Assembly: GCA_029834535.1 (NCBI GenBank)
Contig: JAQMWT010000084.1
Span: forward strand, 72,001 to 136,000
DNA length: 64,000 bases
Direction of reading: 5' to 3'
From: Chrysophaeum taylorii
Taxonomy: Eukaryota; Sar; Pelagophyceae; Pelagomonadales; Pelagomonadaceae
A model generated the notes under the pieces. That model was given only the letters and a program-made list of their open reading frames with translations, was not told the origin of the DNA and did no database searches. Of the stretch, positions 1-7,842 are shown piece after piece. Numbering within the stretch: the stretch's first letter is position 1; each line of letters begins with the position of its first letter. The translations under genes and the position numbers were made by a program.

Positions 1-45
1 GATTGGGCAGAGGCCTCAAAAGGCGCTCGCATGAGCTAGCTGTTT

Positions 46-1502
46 TTAGGGACTTGCATTCTCGAGCAATGCGTCGAGCGCTGGGCGATCAAGGACCACC
101 CCTCGTGTGATGACGGCATCAATGGTTCGGGTGTTGGCAATGTCGGTGAGTGGGTTGGCCGTCAGGAGGACAAGCTCACTGCTTTTTCCGACCTCGATGG
201 TCCCCATCTTCTCTTCCAGTCCAAAGAACTGTGCTGGGCGAAGCGTTGCAGCAGCAAGAGCCTCTTGTGGTGTAAGGCCTGCCTGCACCAATGTTTCCAT
301 TTCAAGGTGAAGGCTGAAACCAGGTGTCAGCAGGCCGATTGGTGTGTCGGTGCCTGCCATGATGGGAACGCCCGCGTCGTTTAACTGTTTCACCATGGCG
401 AGAGACCAATCGGCAAAGGCTGCATAGGCCGGGTCTATCGGTGTTGCTGCAACGCCGTCGGCAAAGGCATTCCAGCGATCGCGTACTGTTGCGGGCAGGT
501 AGGCAAATGCATCTCGCTGACGGGGTTCCAGGAACTGACGGAGGGCGCCCCGGGTGTTGAGGGCCATTGTGGGCGTTTGGAAGACCTGAGCATCAGCAAG
601 GGCGCTGATGACTTGCCCGCATCGCGCTTCATCTTGGGAAGAGAAAGCAATGGGGCGTTGAGCCGCGTGAATGGAGGAGCGGAGCGTGCTGCCCTCTTCT
701 TTCATGCCATCGCGCAGCATGTTTTGACGTTCTGCGAGGAGCATTTCAGACTTTGCAGAACAGCTAAGGCCTATATTGCGCAAATGCTCCATGCCGCGGA
801 CACCGGCGGCGATGACGGCCTCTGCATCCATGCTGAGAGGGATGTGCGATGTCACTGGCAGCTCGCGTTCCGTTGCGCGGGCGACAAGGGCGCGGAACAC
901 CTCCGGCTTCAACATCTCATAGGATTTGATCAGGCTTGCGCCTGCTGCTGCCAGTTCATCAACAATGCGTTCGGCATCTTCGGGTGTTGAGGCACCGTCA
1001 GAAATATTTGGAAGCGTGCAGGGGACCCATCATAAACACGGGGAATGCCATCGATCAGCGGGCCTGCGAAATAGATTTCAGGGGCCTTGGCGCCTTGTGC
1101 TTTCGCCACGTCTTCGACCAGAAGAACTTCAGACAGAAGCCCGCCTGTGTCGCGAACACGGGTGATGCCGTTGGCGACAAAGAGCGGAAGGGCGGCGTTG
1201 CCGATCTCCTTGTCGTAGGTCAGGTGAACATGAGCATCCCACAGCGCAGGGATGACGTATTTCCCTGTGCCATCCAATGTGTCTACCGGTGCGAATGTTG
1301 CGATGCTGCCGCGTTCACCCATGGCGGCGATGGTGCCATTGCCAATCAATATGTCCTGATGTGCGGTCTCTCCGGCGACGGGATCGATGATCGTGACGTT
1401 TTGGATCATCAAGTCTGCCTTGGCAGGGCTGCTTAAAGTAAGGGCGCTCCACAGTGCGAGTGCGGATGTGATCGCTGTTTTCTTATCGAGCCACTTGCCC
1501 AT
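46..1502 (-). CDS. Bacterial exported amidohydrolase, interrupted by one frameshift
   Basis: Metal-dependent amidohydrolase (imidazolonepropionase/dipeptidase-like). The N-terminal ORF (930-1502) opens with a Sec signal peptide ending SSPAKA-D and carries the metal-binding HVH in DAHVHLTY. The C-terminal ORF (46-915) continues with PVTSHIP, EHLRNIG and the late Asp in AGTDTPIG, all in family order. The two parts are in different frames: near 1008-1011 one base appears to be missing from a short C run on the coding strand, after which the other frame reads smoothly through DGASTPEDAERIVDELAAAG. The start at 1502 has a strong Shine-Dalgarno (GGGAGGAAG). The gene is last in an apparent minus-strand series with FabF and MarR. 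Substrate is unknown. A homopolymer sequencing error is more likely than a true pseudogene. Confidence 0.85.
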
Positions 1503-1580
1503 AACTTCCTCCCAAAAGATTTACCCTCATTGTGGGTGGGTTCTGGGACATGTGCAACGGTTGGCGGTGACCGGTCCTGT

Positions 1581-2018
1581 TTACAACCAGCGGCGGGTGC
1601 GGGTTTTGTAGGCCAGATAGTCTGCGCCGAAGGTTTCTTCCATCTTTCGTTCTTCGAAGGGGATGTACCAAAGGCTGGTGATCATGAAGAACGCAAAGAC
1701 GATCCCGAATGGTGCGAGTGTGCCCAATGCAATGGCGATACCGGCGAGTAGTAAGAGGAAGCCCAGATACATAGGGTTTCGGCTGATGCGAAAGAGCCCG
1801 CTTACCACCAATTGATCTGGCTTGTTGAAAGTTTTGATGTTGGTGCCGATGCGCGAGAACAGGCGCGCACCAGACAGAGTAAAGCCCAGCCCGATAGCTG
1901 CGACCAGACCTCCCAAGAGCGGCAGGTCGAGAATGTATCCGATGGGAAACACCAGGTGCAGAGCGATCATTGCCAGAATGCAGATGGCTACGAGGGCAGG
2001 GGGCAGTAGTTTTTGCAT
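1581..2018 (-). CDS. Isoprenylcysteine carboxyl methyltransferase-family membrane protein
   Basis: A 145-residue integral membrane protein of the ICMT/PEMT-like family found widely in bacteria. It has hydrophobic segments at roughly residues 6-25, 32-50, 80-97 and 100-118. Between them lies the signature RNPMYLGFLLLLAG, and the C-terminal cofactor-side motif EERKMEETFGADYLAYK ends in RTRRWL. These match the S-adenosylmethionine-binding half of the family. Bacterial members usually have no known substrate, so I give no specific reaction. It lies 78 bp upstream of the amidohydrolase and about 100 bp downstream of fabF, all on the minus strand. The ORF is intact, unlike two of its neighbours. 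Confidence 0.85.
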   Translation of the reverse strand: MQKLLPPALVAICILAMIALHLVFPIGYILDLPLLGGLVAAIGLGFTLSGARLFSRIGTNIKTFNKPDQLVVSGLFRISRNPMYLGFLLLLAGIAIALGTLAPFGIVFAFFMITSLWYIPFEERKMEETFGADYLAYKTRTRRWL

Positions 2019-2115
2019 GGGCTGTCGCTCCTGTTGGTGTGCCCCTAGACTCTAGCCCACATGGCCTCGTTGGATGATGAGTGAATGATGTCTGTTTGTA
2101 ACGGCGTGTTTCAGG

Positions 2116-3378
2116 TCACAGACGTTTCAGGCACAGCGTCGCATTGACACCGCCAAAGCCAAACCCGTTGCAAAGTGCGTTGGTGATCTGTCGTTTAACC
2201 GCGTGCAGGGGCGTCAGGTTCAGATCCTCCATACCCTCGTCCGGCGTGTGCAGATTGAGCGTGGGCGGGATGGTTCCGGTCAGCAGAGACATTGCTGTAA
2301 ACACGGCTTCAACGCCCCCAGCAGCCCCCAGTAAGTGACCAATTGCTGACTTTGTTGAGGATATGGAGACGTTGCCGATGCGCTCTGCGAATATTTGTCT
2401 CAGAGCGGCAACCTCTCCCCGGTCGCCGACAGGTGTGGAGGTTGCGTGAGCATTTACATAGTCGATATCGCTGCCATCGCTTCCCGCCATGTTGAGGCAT
2501 GCCCGCATGGACCTCGCCGCGCCGGACCCGTCTTCTGGACCTGCTGTTAGATGGTAGGCATCTGCGCTTGTGCCATAGCCGGTGATTTCTACGAGAGGGA
2601 TTGCCCCTCTTGCCTCGGCATGTTCAAGCGTTTCCAGGACGACGAGGCCCGCCCCTTCACCCATCACAAACCCATCGCGGTCTCTATCAAAGGGCCGGGA
2701 GGCCTTTGTCGGATCGTCATTGCGGGTTGATAAGGCACGTGCGGCGGCAAACCCGCCCAGGCCCAACGGGTCAATGCAGGCTTCGGTGCCACCTGCCAGC
2801 GCGACGTCCGCTTCGCCGGTCATGATCAGGCGCATGCCATCGCCGATGGCCTGAAGTCCTGCTGCACATGCGGTGACAGGGGTTCCAAGTGGTCCTTTGA
2901 AGCCGTACCGGATAGAGAGGTTCCCGGCTGCGAGGTTGGCGAGAAAAGCAGGGACGACAAAAGGTGAGAGACGGCGATAGCCACGGGCATCCATGGTTTC
3001 TTTGGCGGCTGTGATGATGGGCAAACCGCCAATGCCGGTACCGATGATGGTTGCTGTGCGCTCTTTGTCAGCTTCGTCTTCTGGTCGCCAACTGGCTTGC
3101 GAGAGTGCCTCTTCGGCCGCAGCCAGAGCATAGACGGTAAAGAGATCCATTTTTCTGCGTTCTTTGGGAGTGATGACAGTGTTGATATTGAGCCCTGCGG
3201 GATCATCTGCACCGTCTGGCACGAGCCCCGCAATGTGAGCGGGCAGGGTGCTGGTGTCGAAACGCGTGTTCGTGCGAATGCCTGATTGTCCAGCGGCAAG
3301 TCGTTGCCAGACACGGTCCACACCAACACCCAGTGGCGTGACAAGCCCCATACCAGTAATGACGATCCGCTTTTTCAT
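2116..3378 (-). CDS. fabF: Beta-ketoacyl-ACP synthase II (KAS II)
   Basis: Elongating condensing enzyme of type II fatty acid synthesis: decarboxylative condensation of malonyl-ACP with acyl-ACP in the cytosol. The 420-residue length is normal. Visible features are the start KKRIVITGMGLVTPLG, the nucleophile Cys in TPVTACAAGLQAIGDG, the first catalytic His in NAHATSTPVGD, the KSAIGHLLGAAG motif with Lys and second His, and the C-terminal GFGFGGVNA. The start at 3378 has GGAG six bases upstream. A fabF outside the core fab cluster, next to a MarR gene, suggests a specialised role in lipid modification or secondary metabolism; that is inference. The ORF is complete. Codon use and operon-like packing are bacterial, unlike the rest of the window. 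Confidence 0.95.
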   Translation of the reverse strand: MKKRIVITGMGLVTPLGVGVDRVWQRLAAGQSGIRTNTRFDTSTLPAHIAGLVPDGADDPAGLNINTVITPKERRKMDLFTVYALAAAEEALSQASWRPEDEADKERTATIIGTGIGGLPIITAAKETMDARGYRRLSPFVVPAFLANLAAGNLSIRYGFKGPLGTPVTACAAGLQAIGDGMRLIMTGEADVALAGGTEACIDPLGLGGFAAARALSTRNDDPTKASRPFDRDRDGFVMGEGAGLVVLETLEHAEARGAIPLVEITGYGTSADAYHLTAGPEDGSGAARSMRACLNMAGSDGSDIDYVNAHATSTPVGDRGEVAALRQIFAERIGNVSISSTKSAIGHLLGAAGGVEAVFTAMSLLTGTIPPTLNLHTPDEGMEDLNLTPLHAVKRQITNALCNGFGFGGVNATLCLKRL

Positions 3379-3389
3379 GGTTTCTCCAT

Positions 3390-3405
3390 TTATGTATATA
3401 CATAA
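3390..3405. promoter_or_regulatory. 16-bp perfect palindrome upstream of fabF
   Basis: The sequence TTATGTATATACATAA is a perfect inverted repeat in the 39-bp gap between the marR stop and the fabF start. MarR-family dimers bind 16-20 bp palindromes, so a site for the adjacent MarR protein is plausible. That pairing is inference; no -35/-10 elements were identified with confidence. Confidence 0.45.
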
Positions 3406-3417
3406 CTTGCTGAAATT

Positions 3418-3822
3418 TTAGGCCAGGTTGCCAACAGCGGTAAGGGCAGCCTGGACGCGGTTCCATTCGCGCTCGCCCAGCTCGTCTCGAAGATTGTTCT
3501 GTGCGCTGGTCCATAAAGGTGCGACCTGTTCCACGGTTTTCTTCCCCGCTTTGGTCAGGACGACTTTTTGTGCCCGTCCGCGTCCTTGAGTGTCTGATGT
3601 TATCAAACCTGCATCCCGCAGCACTTTGAGGTTTCTGGTCAGGGCACTGCGCTCAATCACAAGATGTCGGCGAGGTCTGAATGGACTCAAAGTTACCGGC
3701 ATAAATTGCAGACAGGAGATAGGCCTGGTGCTTTTGAGACCCACAGGTTTCAACAAGGCATTGTAGCGACGTGTGATCGCCCGCGCGGCGCGACGGGTCT
3801 TCAGCACCATGCAGTGCCACAC
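3418..3822 (-). CDS. MarR-family transcriptional regulator with two compensating frameshifts
   Basis: Winged-helix MarR regulator. The N-terminal dimerisation helix reads TRRAARAITRRYNALLKPVG. The recognition-helix region reads VIERSALTRNLKVLRDAGLI, and the wing is followed by LTKAGKKTVEQVAPLW. Between them the stated frame is nonsense, while the neighbouring frame reads HQAYLLSAIYAGNFESIQ, as expected for helix 2 and 3. The reading frame therefore leaves near the AAAA run at about 3732-3735 and returns near 3668-3676. The GTG start at 3822 is chosen because AAAGGAAA lies just upstream. It is the first gene of the minus-strand bacterial series and probably regulates fabF. Paired indels at homopolymers suggest sequencing error. 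Confidence 0.75.
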   Translation of the reverse strand: MWHCMVLKTRRAARAITRRYNALLKPVGLKSTRPISCLQFMPVTLSPFRPRRHLVIERSALTRNLKVLRDAGLITSDTQGRGRAQKVVLTKAGKKTVEQVAPLWTSAQNNLRDELGEREWNRVQAALTAVGNLA

Positions 3823-3909
3823 GATTTCCTTTCACTACGTGTGCTCCTCTCGTTACGTCCAATAATAACAGAGCGTCTGTCTGTCTGTCTGCCCGTCTGT
3901 CTCTCTCAG
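3823..3909. other. Bacterial/eukaryotic junction zone
   Basis: Left of about 3838 the sequence is the upstream region of the marR gene, including its ribosome-binding site. From about 3876 it is a (CTGT)n polypyrimidine stretch that ends TCTCTCTCAG, a textbook eukaryotic 3' splice site. No bacterial or eukaryotic gene spans the boundary. The join thus falls within or beside an intron. The exact breakpoint cannot be fixed from sequence alone. Confidence 0.6.
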
Positions 3910-4164
3910 GTTGAGGCTGTTGAGCAGTACGCGCTCCGCGGCGCGTTGGACGCTATGGCGCACTTTCGCGACGTCGCCCCCGAGAATATCGATGCTGCCG
4001 CCGAGGCCTGGTGAAAAGTTCGCGAGTTATTATTAGCGCGGATCTATCTTCGCGCCAGGCTCGACGAACACTGGCCGCGCAAGGACCTCGGCGGCTACGC
4101 TCGCCCCTTGCCGCGTCGACCTTCGCCCGATTCTGACACCGCCGCCGAGGCACAGCGACTGTGA
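3910..4164 (+). CDS. 3' end of a truncated eukaryotic gene (two exons)
   Basis: Only the C-terminal end of a protein is present. Exon one (3910-4010) follows a polypyrimidine tract and AG acceptor and encodes VEQYALRGALDAMAHFRDVA. It is joined across a 48-nt intron (4011-4058, GTGAAA...CGCCAG) to exon two (4059-4164), giving AEAWLDEHWPRKDLGGYARP and a stop at 4164. Without the splice the frame stops at once at TGGTGA, and with it the codon TGG is completed and the frame stays open. The 5' exons should lie left of 3909 but bacterial sequence is there instead. I do not recognise the family. Codon use matches the rest of the eukaryotic part. Confidence 0.55.
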
Positions 4165-4377
4165 GTGTAGTACGCTCCTCGCCGCCACCACCGCGACCGA
4201 AACGATGAAAGCCTCTCCCCTATCGCAGCCGCGAAGACCGCGCCGCCGTTCGGGACGTTTTGCTCCACAAAATTCGAATCGCCACGAACGGCTCTGTCTG
4301 CCGGGACGACGATGAAAAAAGCAGCACCTCCTCCTGATTTTTGTACTACGTAGAATAAATAGGTAGAGCACGTCACG

Positions 4378-5052
4378 TCATCGCGAGAGGCCCTCGTAGC
4401 AGTTGAGGCCGCTGTTGTTGACGACGTTGGGATCGGCGCCTTTTGACATGAGGTATTGGCCGAGGGTGTCGCCGTAGCCGTAGGCAAAGCAAAAGTGCAA
4501 GCCGGTGTTGCCGCGGGCGTTGACGGCGTTAATGTCGGCGCCGTGGCGGAGCGCCGCTTTCGCGACCCGCTTGAGGCCGTTCTGGCAGGCGATGATCAAT
4601 ATGGTGTTGCCGTGCTCGTCCCGTACGTTTGGGGGCACGCCGCGAGCCAGTAACCTCTCGACTTGGTCGACGCGGTTGTGCCTCGAGAAGCTGAATATGC
4701 TCTCGACGTACTCGCGGCGACGTCGCGCGTCGCTGTCGGCCCAATCTTCCCCCCCTTTGGCCTCGGCGCGGGCGTCGGCCGGTCGCACGAGGCCGTCCTC
4801 GTCCGTGAAGTAGGCCTTGTGGTGGGCGCGATAGGCCGTCGCGTTTTGTTTGTACTCGTCGCGAGGTGTGCCTCTTTTCGACGTCGTTGTCGCGGCGAAA
4901 AACTCCGTGTCGCTCTCGGAGGACACCGTCGTCGACCTCGCGCGCGGGGAGGCCCAGGTCTCGCCGTCGCTCGACGAGCTCCCCACGGTCCTCGCCGACT
5001 GCCGCGGCGTGTAGAATCGATCGTCCTTGCATTCGAAGTGAAGGAGGTCCAT
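4378..5052 (-). CDS. Ankyrin-repeat protein
   Basis: A 224-residue protein. The first ~110 residues are charged and Ser/Thr-rich. Three ankyrin repeats follow: GNTILIIACQNGLKRVAKAA, LRHGADINAVNARGNTGLHF and a last one with LMSKGADPNVVN, ending NSGLNCYEGLSR. Repeats with this wording recur in protists, typically as short adaptor proteins; the partner is unknown. The first in-frame ATG is at 5052 (MDLLHFECKDD); codons upstream to 5079 lack an ATG. The gene converges on the truncated gene ending at 4164 (213 bp of shared 3' sequence, nothing recognised), and its upstream side is occupied by the SINE-like insertion at 5113. Confidence 0.8.
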   Translation of the reverse strand: MDLLHFECKDDRFYTPRQSARTVGSSSSDGETWASPRARSTTVSSESDTEFFAATTTSKRGTPRDEYKQNATAYRAHHKAYFTDEDGLVRPADARAEAKGGEDWADSDARRRREYVESIFSFSRHNRVDQVERLLARGVPPNVRDEHGNTILIIACQNGLKRVAKAALRHGADINAVNARGNTGLHFCFAYGYGDTLGQYLMSKGADPNVVNNSGLNCYEGLSR

Positions 5053-5112
5053 AAGATCTCGTATCTTTCGTATCGCCACGCGCCCACGAGGGTTATTATT
5101 TTTTATTTATAA

Positions 5113-5475
5113 CCCTTACCCTGATCGCCGACTGCGGTTGCGATGGAGGACGGTGCCTCATGAATCCTGAGCCTTGCGAGGGCATCCGCCCTCCCGGCGT
5201 AGGTTGGCACCTATTCGCCTCCCGGGCGGGCCGGTTGGCAGCCGGAACGTTCGCAGTGGGACGGGGTATGGCCGGGGGGCGAAGACGGAAGGTTATCGGC
5301 GAGTTGGTTGTCAGTCACATCGCGGTCTCCTCGTCGCATTGCGACAAGCTTGATGGTCACTCTCCGCCGACCGACCTTTCGGCGCTCCTCGTCTACAGGC
5401 CCGTGATTCCGGACTGGCTCCTGTCGGTCCGGCCTGGCTCCCATGCTCGGGAGAGGTCTGAAGTTAGTTAGTTAG
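5113..5475 (+). mobile_element. SINE-like retroelement, copy 1, with target-site duplication
   Basis: A roughly 360-bp element that recurs at 27275-27627 with only about ten differences I can count. It ends in a short (GTTA)n tail and is bracketed by the 10-bp direct repeat TTATTTATAA at 5103-5112 and 5476-5485. A simple-repeat tail plus target-site duplication is typical of non-autonomous non-LTR retroelements. I could not identify convincing Pol III A and B boxes, so its RNA ancestor is unknown. The 103-codon ORF inside is not treated as a gene. The right duplication directly abuts the stop codon of the actin-related gene at 5486. Confidence 0.7.
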
Positions 5476-5485
5476 TTATTTATAA

Positions 5486-6565
5486 TTAGAGTGTGAAGAG
5501 GCCAACGGCTCGCGAGGCTCCCTGTTCGAGGAGCTCATCTTTGGTGAGGAAGGCAAAGTGCGGGGACTGGGCGAGGATGGCCGCGCCACGCCAGGCGGCA
5601 TAGGCGTCCGGGGATTGGTGGAGGTCGAGTGGTGGTGGTCTGTCGCGGAGGAGGAGGTCGTCGGCGAGGCGCTTGGCGTAGCCTCGAGAGAGGGCGGCGC
5701 CGCCGGAGAGGTGGAGCGCCGTAGTATCAAAGCGGGCGTCGACGAGAATCCGCGCGAGCGAAGCCGTAGGGCCTCTTTTGGGCGGGAAGAGGGGGTCGAG
5801 GTCGGTGCCGTCGGGCAGGACGAGAGCACCGCCGCAGTCGAATAATTCGTAATCCTCGGCGAGGCCCGAGGCGACGAAAGCGCACGCGGTCCGGTGGTGG
5901 CCGGCGCAGGCGGCGACGCCGTCGACGAGGCCGTCCGCAAACATCGCCAAAGGAAGCGCGCTGGCGACGGCGACGCCCTCCCGCACGTCGAGGGTCTCGA
6001 AGGCTAAGTCCACGACGGCGGCGGCAAAGTTTTTGAAGGCCTCGTCGGTCGGCCTCCCGCACCCGAGGGGGGCCGCCACGACGAGGTTATCGACGAGGCG
6101 GGGGGTGCGGTCCTGGAGGAGCGCGGCGAGGGAGTCGTAGTCGTCGACGCGGTCCGCTCCGACGGGCTTGGATATATCGAGAATAGCTTCGACTCCGCAG
6201 CACGCGTCGCCGCAGACGAAATTGCCGTCGTTGGAACGCTGCGCCAGCAGTCTCGTTCTCGCCTCGGGGGAGAGCGTCGGTTTTGGTTTGCCGGCGAGCG
6301 ACCGCCACGCGGCCGAGGGTTCGTCGTCGTCGGCCCACCCGCCGCGCACTTCGAAGGAGCCCACGTCCAGCACCCACGGCACCCCCCAGCTCGTCGTCGT
6401 CGTCTTCGTCGCCGATTGTGACGATGCCTCTTCGTGCAAGGCCGCTGCCTCCTCCTCCTCCTCGAGGCGATGCCTTGCCCCCCGAAAGCACCGAAAGAGC
6501 CGGCCCAAGCAATGTGGATGCCACAACAACAGGGCTTGGCTATTATTATTATTATTGTTGGCCAT
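5486..6565 (-). CDS. Divergent actin-related protein
   Basis: A 359-residue protein with the actin ATPase fold in order. An N-terminal phosphate-1 segment reads WVLDVGSFEVRGGW (residues about 65-78). A mid-protein VVAAPLGCG corresponds to the conserved actin strand. The adenosine-binding LHLSGGAALSRGYAKRLADD matches actin's SGG...PGI..R. The C-terminal AWRGAAILAQSPHFAFLTKD matches actin's W.GGSILASL..F....I.K.E. The first 60 residues are an extra low-complexity extension beginning MANNNNNN. Sequence is too divergent to name an ARP subfamily or say whether ATP is hydrolysed. The start is an ATG only 54 bp from the divergently transcribed hydrolase, so the two share a minimal promoter region. 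The SINE-like copy sits at its stop codon. Confidence 0.7.
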   Translation of the reverse strand: MANNNNNNSQALLLWHPHCLGRLFRCFRGARHRLEEEEEAAALHEEASSQSATKTTTTSWGVPWVLDVGSFEVRGGWADDDEPSAAWRSLAGKPKPTLSPEARTRLLAQRSNDGNFVCGDACCGVEAILDISKPVGADRVDDYDSLAALLQDRTPRLVDNLVVAAPLGCGRPTDEAFKNFAAAVVDLAFETLDVREGVAVASALPLAMFADGLVDGVAACAGHHRTACAFVASGLAEDYELFDCGGALVLPDGTDLDPLFPPKRGPTASLARILVDARFDTTALHLSGGAALSRGYAKRLADDLLLRDRPPPLDLHQSPDAYAAWRGAAILAQSPHFAFLTKDELLEQGASRAVGLFTL

Positions 6566-6619
6566 TGCTCTTTTGAAACCGCTGGTTGTAGGGTACTAGT
6601 AGTGGTAGTAGTAAGTAAC

Positions 6620-7831
6620 ATGGGGGGCTCAGCAGTGAACACAATCAGCAACAACACGCGGACCGAGCTGTGGCGGGCGCTGCGCGCGAGGCCGCCGCAC
6701 CGCGTCCAGCAAGTTCTCGAGTCGCAGGAATGGTGGGAAAACGATCTCGCCTGGCGGCGGGTGAGGCTGGCGGAGAGCAGCAGCGGGAGCGTCGGGCTGC
6801 CCGTGCTCGAGGCGTGGCGCAGTTCCTCTGACGGAATGAAAAAGCCGGCGATCCTCGTCGCGCACTGTACGGGGAGCGGGAAGGAGCTTCTCAAGGAGGA
6901 AATGGCGCGGTTTGCGCGCGCGGGAGCCTGGGCCGTGTCTTTCGACGGGCCGTACCACGGCGAGCGAGGGCCGGGCCTTTCGGAACCGCGAGAAGCACGT
7001 CTCGGACCATACCTCGACGCCCTCGTCGGCGCCTGGCGCGGCTCCTCGGAGCGCCCCTTTGTGATCGACGGCGCGGCCGACGCGCTCCGGGTGGTCGACT
7101 ACGTGGCGCCGAACGCGACGGCCGTGGCGGCGACGGGCGTCTCGCTCGGCGGGATGGTCGCGTGGCTCGCTGCCGCGGCCGACCCAAGGATAGCGGCGGT
7201 CGCGCCCATGATCGGCGTCCAGTGGTTCGAGTGGGCGGCGGCGAACGACGCCTTCGAGGGCCGCGTCGACAGCGTGCGCCGAGTCTTCGATGCGGCGAGA
7301 ATCGATTCGAACCTTTCGAGAATCGACGCCAACGTATTTCGGTCTGTCCTCGACAAGATCGCCCCGGGCCTCCGCGACCGCTTCGACGCCCCGGCGACCC
7401 TTCCGCTCATCGCCCCGCGACCCCTCCTCATCGCTAACGGAGAGACCGATCCGAGGTGCCCGATGCGCGGCGTTGCTGCCGTCTACCTAGATCGCCTCGT
7501 CCCCCGCTATGCTGCGCTCAAAGCCTCCCGCAACCTCGCGCTCTACGTCGAGCCCGGCGTCGGCCACGTCCCCACGCAGGGCATGTGGGACATCATTTTC
7601 GCCTGGTTCCAGCGCCACGGCCTCCTCGAAACAAGCGATGACACCCCACCGGATCCATCCAAGGACATTTCGCCCGAGGGGTACGCCTACGTCTTCCGCG
7701 ACGCTGCTGCTGGTGGTGCCGAGGAGGAGGAGGAGGCGGAGGGTCGCGCCGCTCGCTCCTACTTGGCCACGTTCCCGGGGCTTGTTAATCTTCCTCCCCC
7801 GGCGTCAAGGCCTCGGACCGCCGAGCTTTAA
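6620..7831 (+). CDS. Alpha/beta-hydrolase fold esterase-like protein
   Basis: A 403-residue predicted serine hydrolase. The oxyanion/N-terminal strand reads ILVAHCTGSGKE. The nucleophile elbow GVSLGGMVAW (G-x-S-x-G) is near residue 170, the acid region is LLIANGETDPRCPMRG, and the His lies in VEPGVGHVPTQGMWDIIFAW. These give a complete Ser-Asp-His triad in normal order. The tail after about residue 350 is acidic and low complexity. Substrate is unknown; dienelactone hydrolase- or acyl-esterase-like activities are possible. ATG at 6620 is chosen because upstream in-frame codons overlap the opposite-strand actin-related gene. No signal peptide is evident. The Helitron-derived repeat begins 11 bp after the stop. 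Confidence 0.8.
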   Translation: MGGSAVNTISNNTRTELWRALRARPPHRVQQVLESQEWWENDLAWRRVRLAESSSGSVGLPVLEAWRSSSDGMKKPAILVAHCTGSGKELLKEEMARFARAGAWAVSFDGPYHGERGPGLSEPREARLGPYLDALVGAWRGSSERPFVIDGAADALRVVDYVAPNATAVAATGVSLGGMVAWLAAAADPRIAAVAPMIGVQWFEWAAANDAFEGRVDSVRRVFDAARIDSNLSRIDANVFRSVLDKIAPGLRDRFDAPATLPLIAPRPLLIANGETDPRCPMRGVAAVYLDRLVPRYAALKASRNLALYVEPGVGHVPTQGMWDIIFAWFQRHGLLETSDDTPPDPSKDISPEGYAYVFRDAAAGGAEEEEEAEGRAARSYLATFPGLVNLPPPASRPRTAEL

Positions 7832-7842
7832 TATTAAAACGA

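Noticed and set aside
2116-3378. fabF and neighbours as genes functionally transferred to the alga
   Set aside because: They keep Shine-Dalgarno sites and operon spacing and have no introns or targeting peptide; contamination or chimera is simpler.
5160-5471. 103-codon ORF (and 150-codon counterpart at 27173-27625) as a protein gene
   Set aside because: It lies inside the SINE-like element, has no domain, and its copies differ at codon-changing sites as freely as elsewhere.
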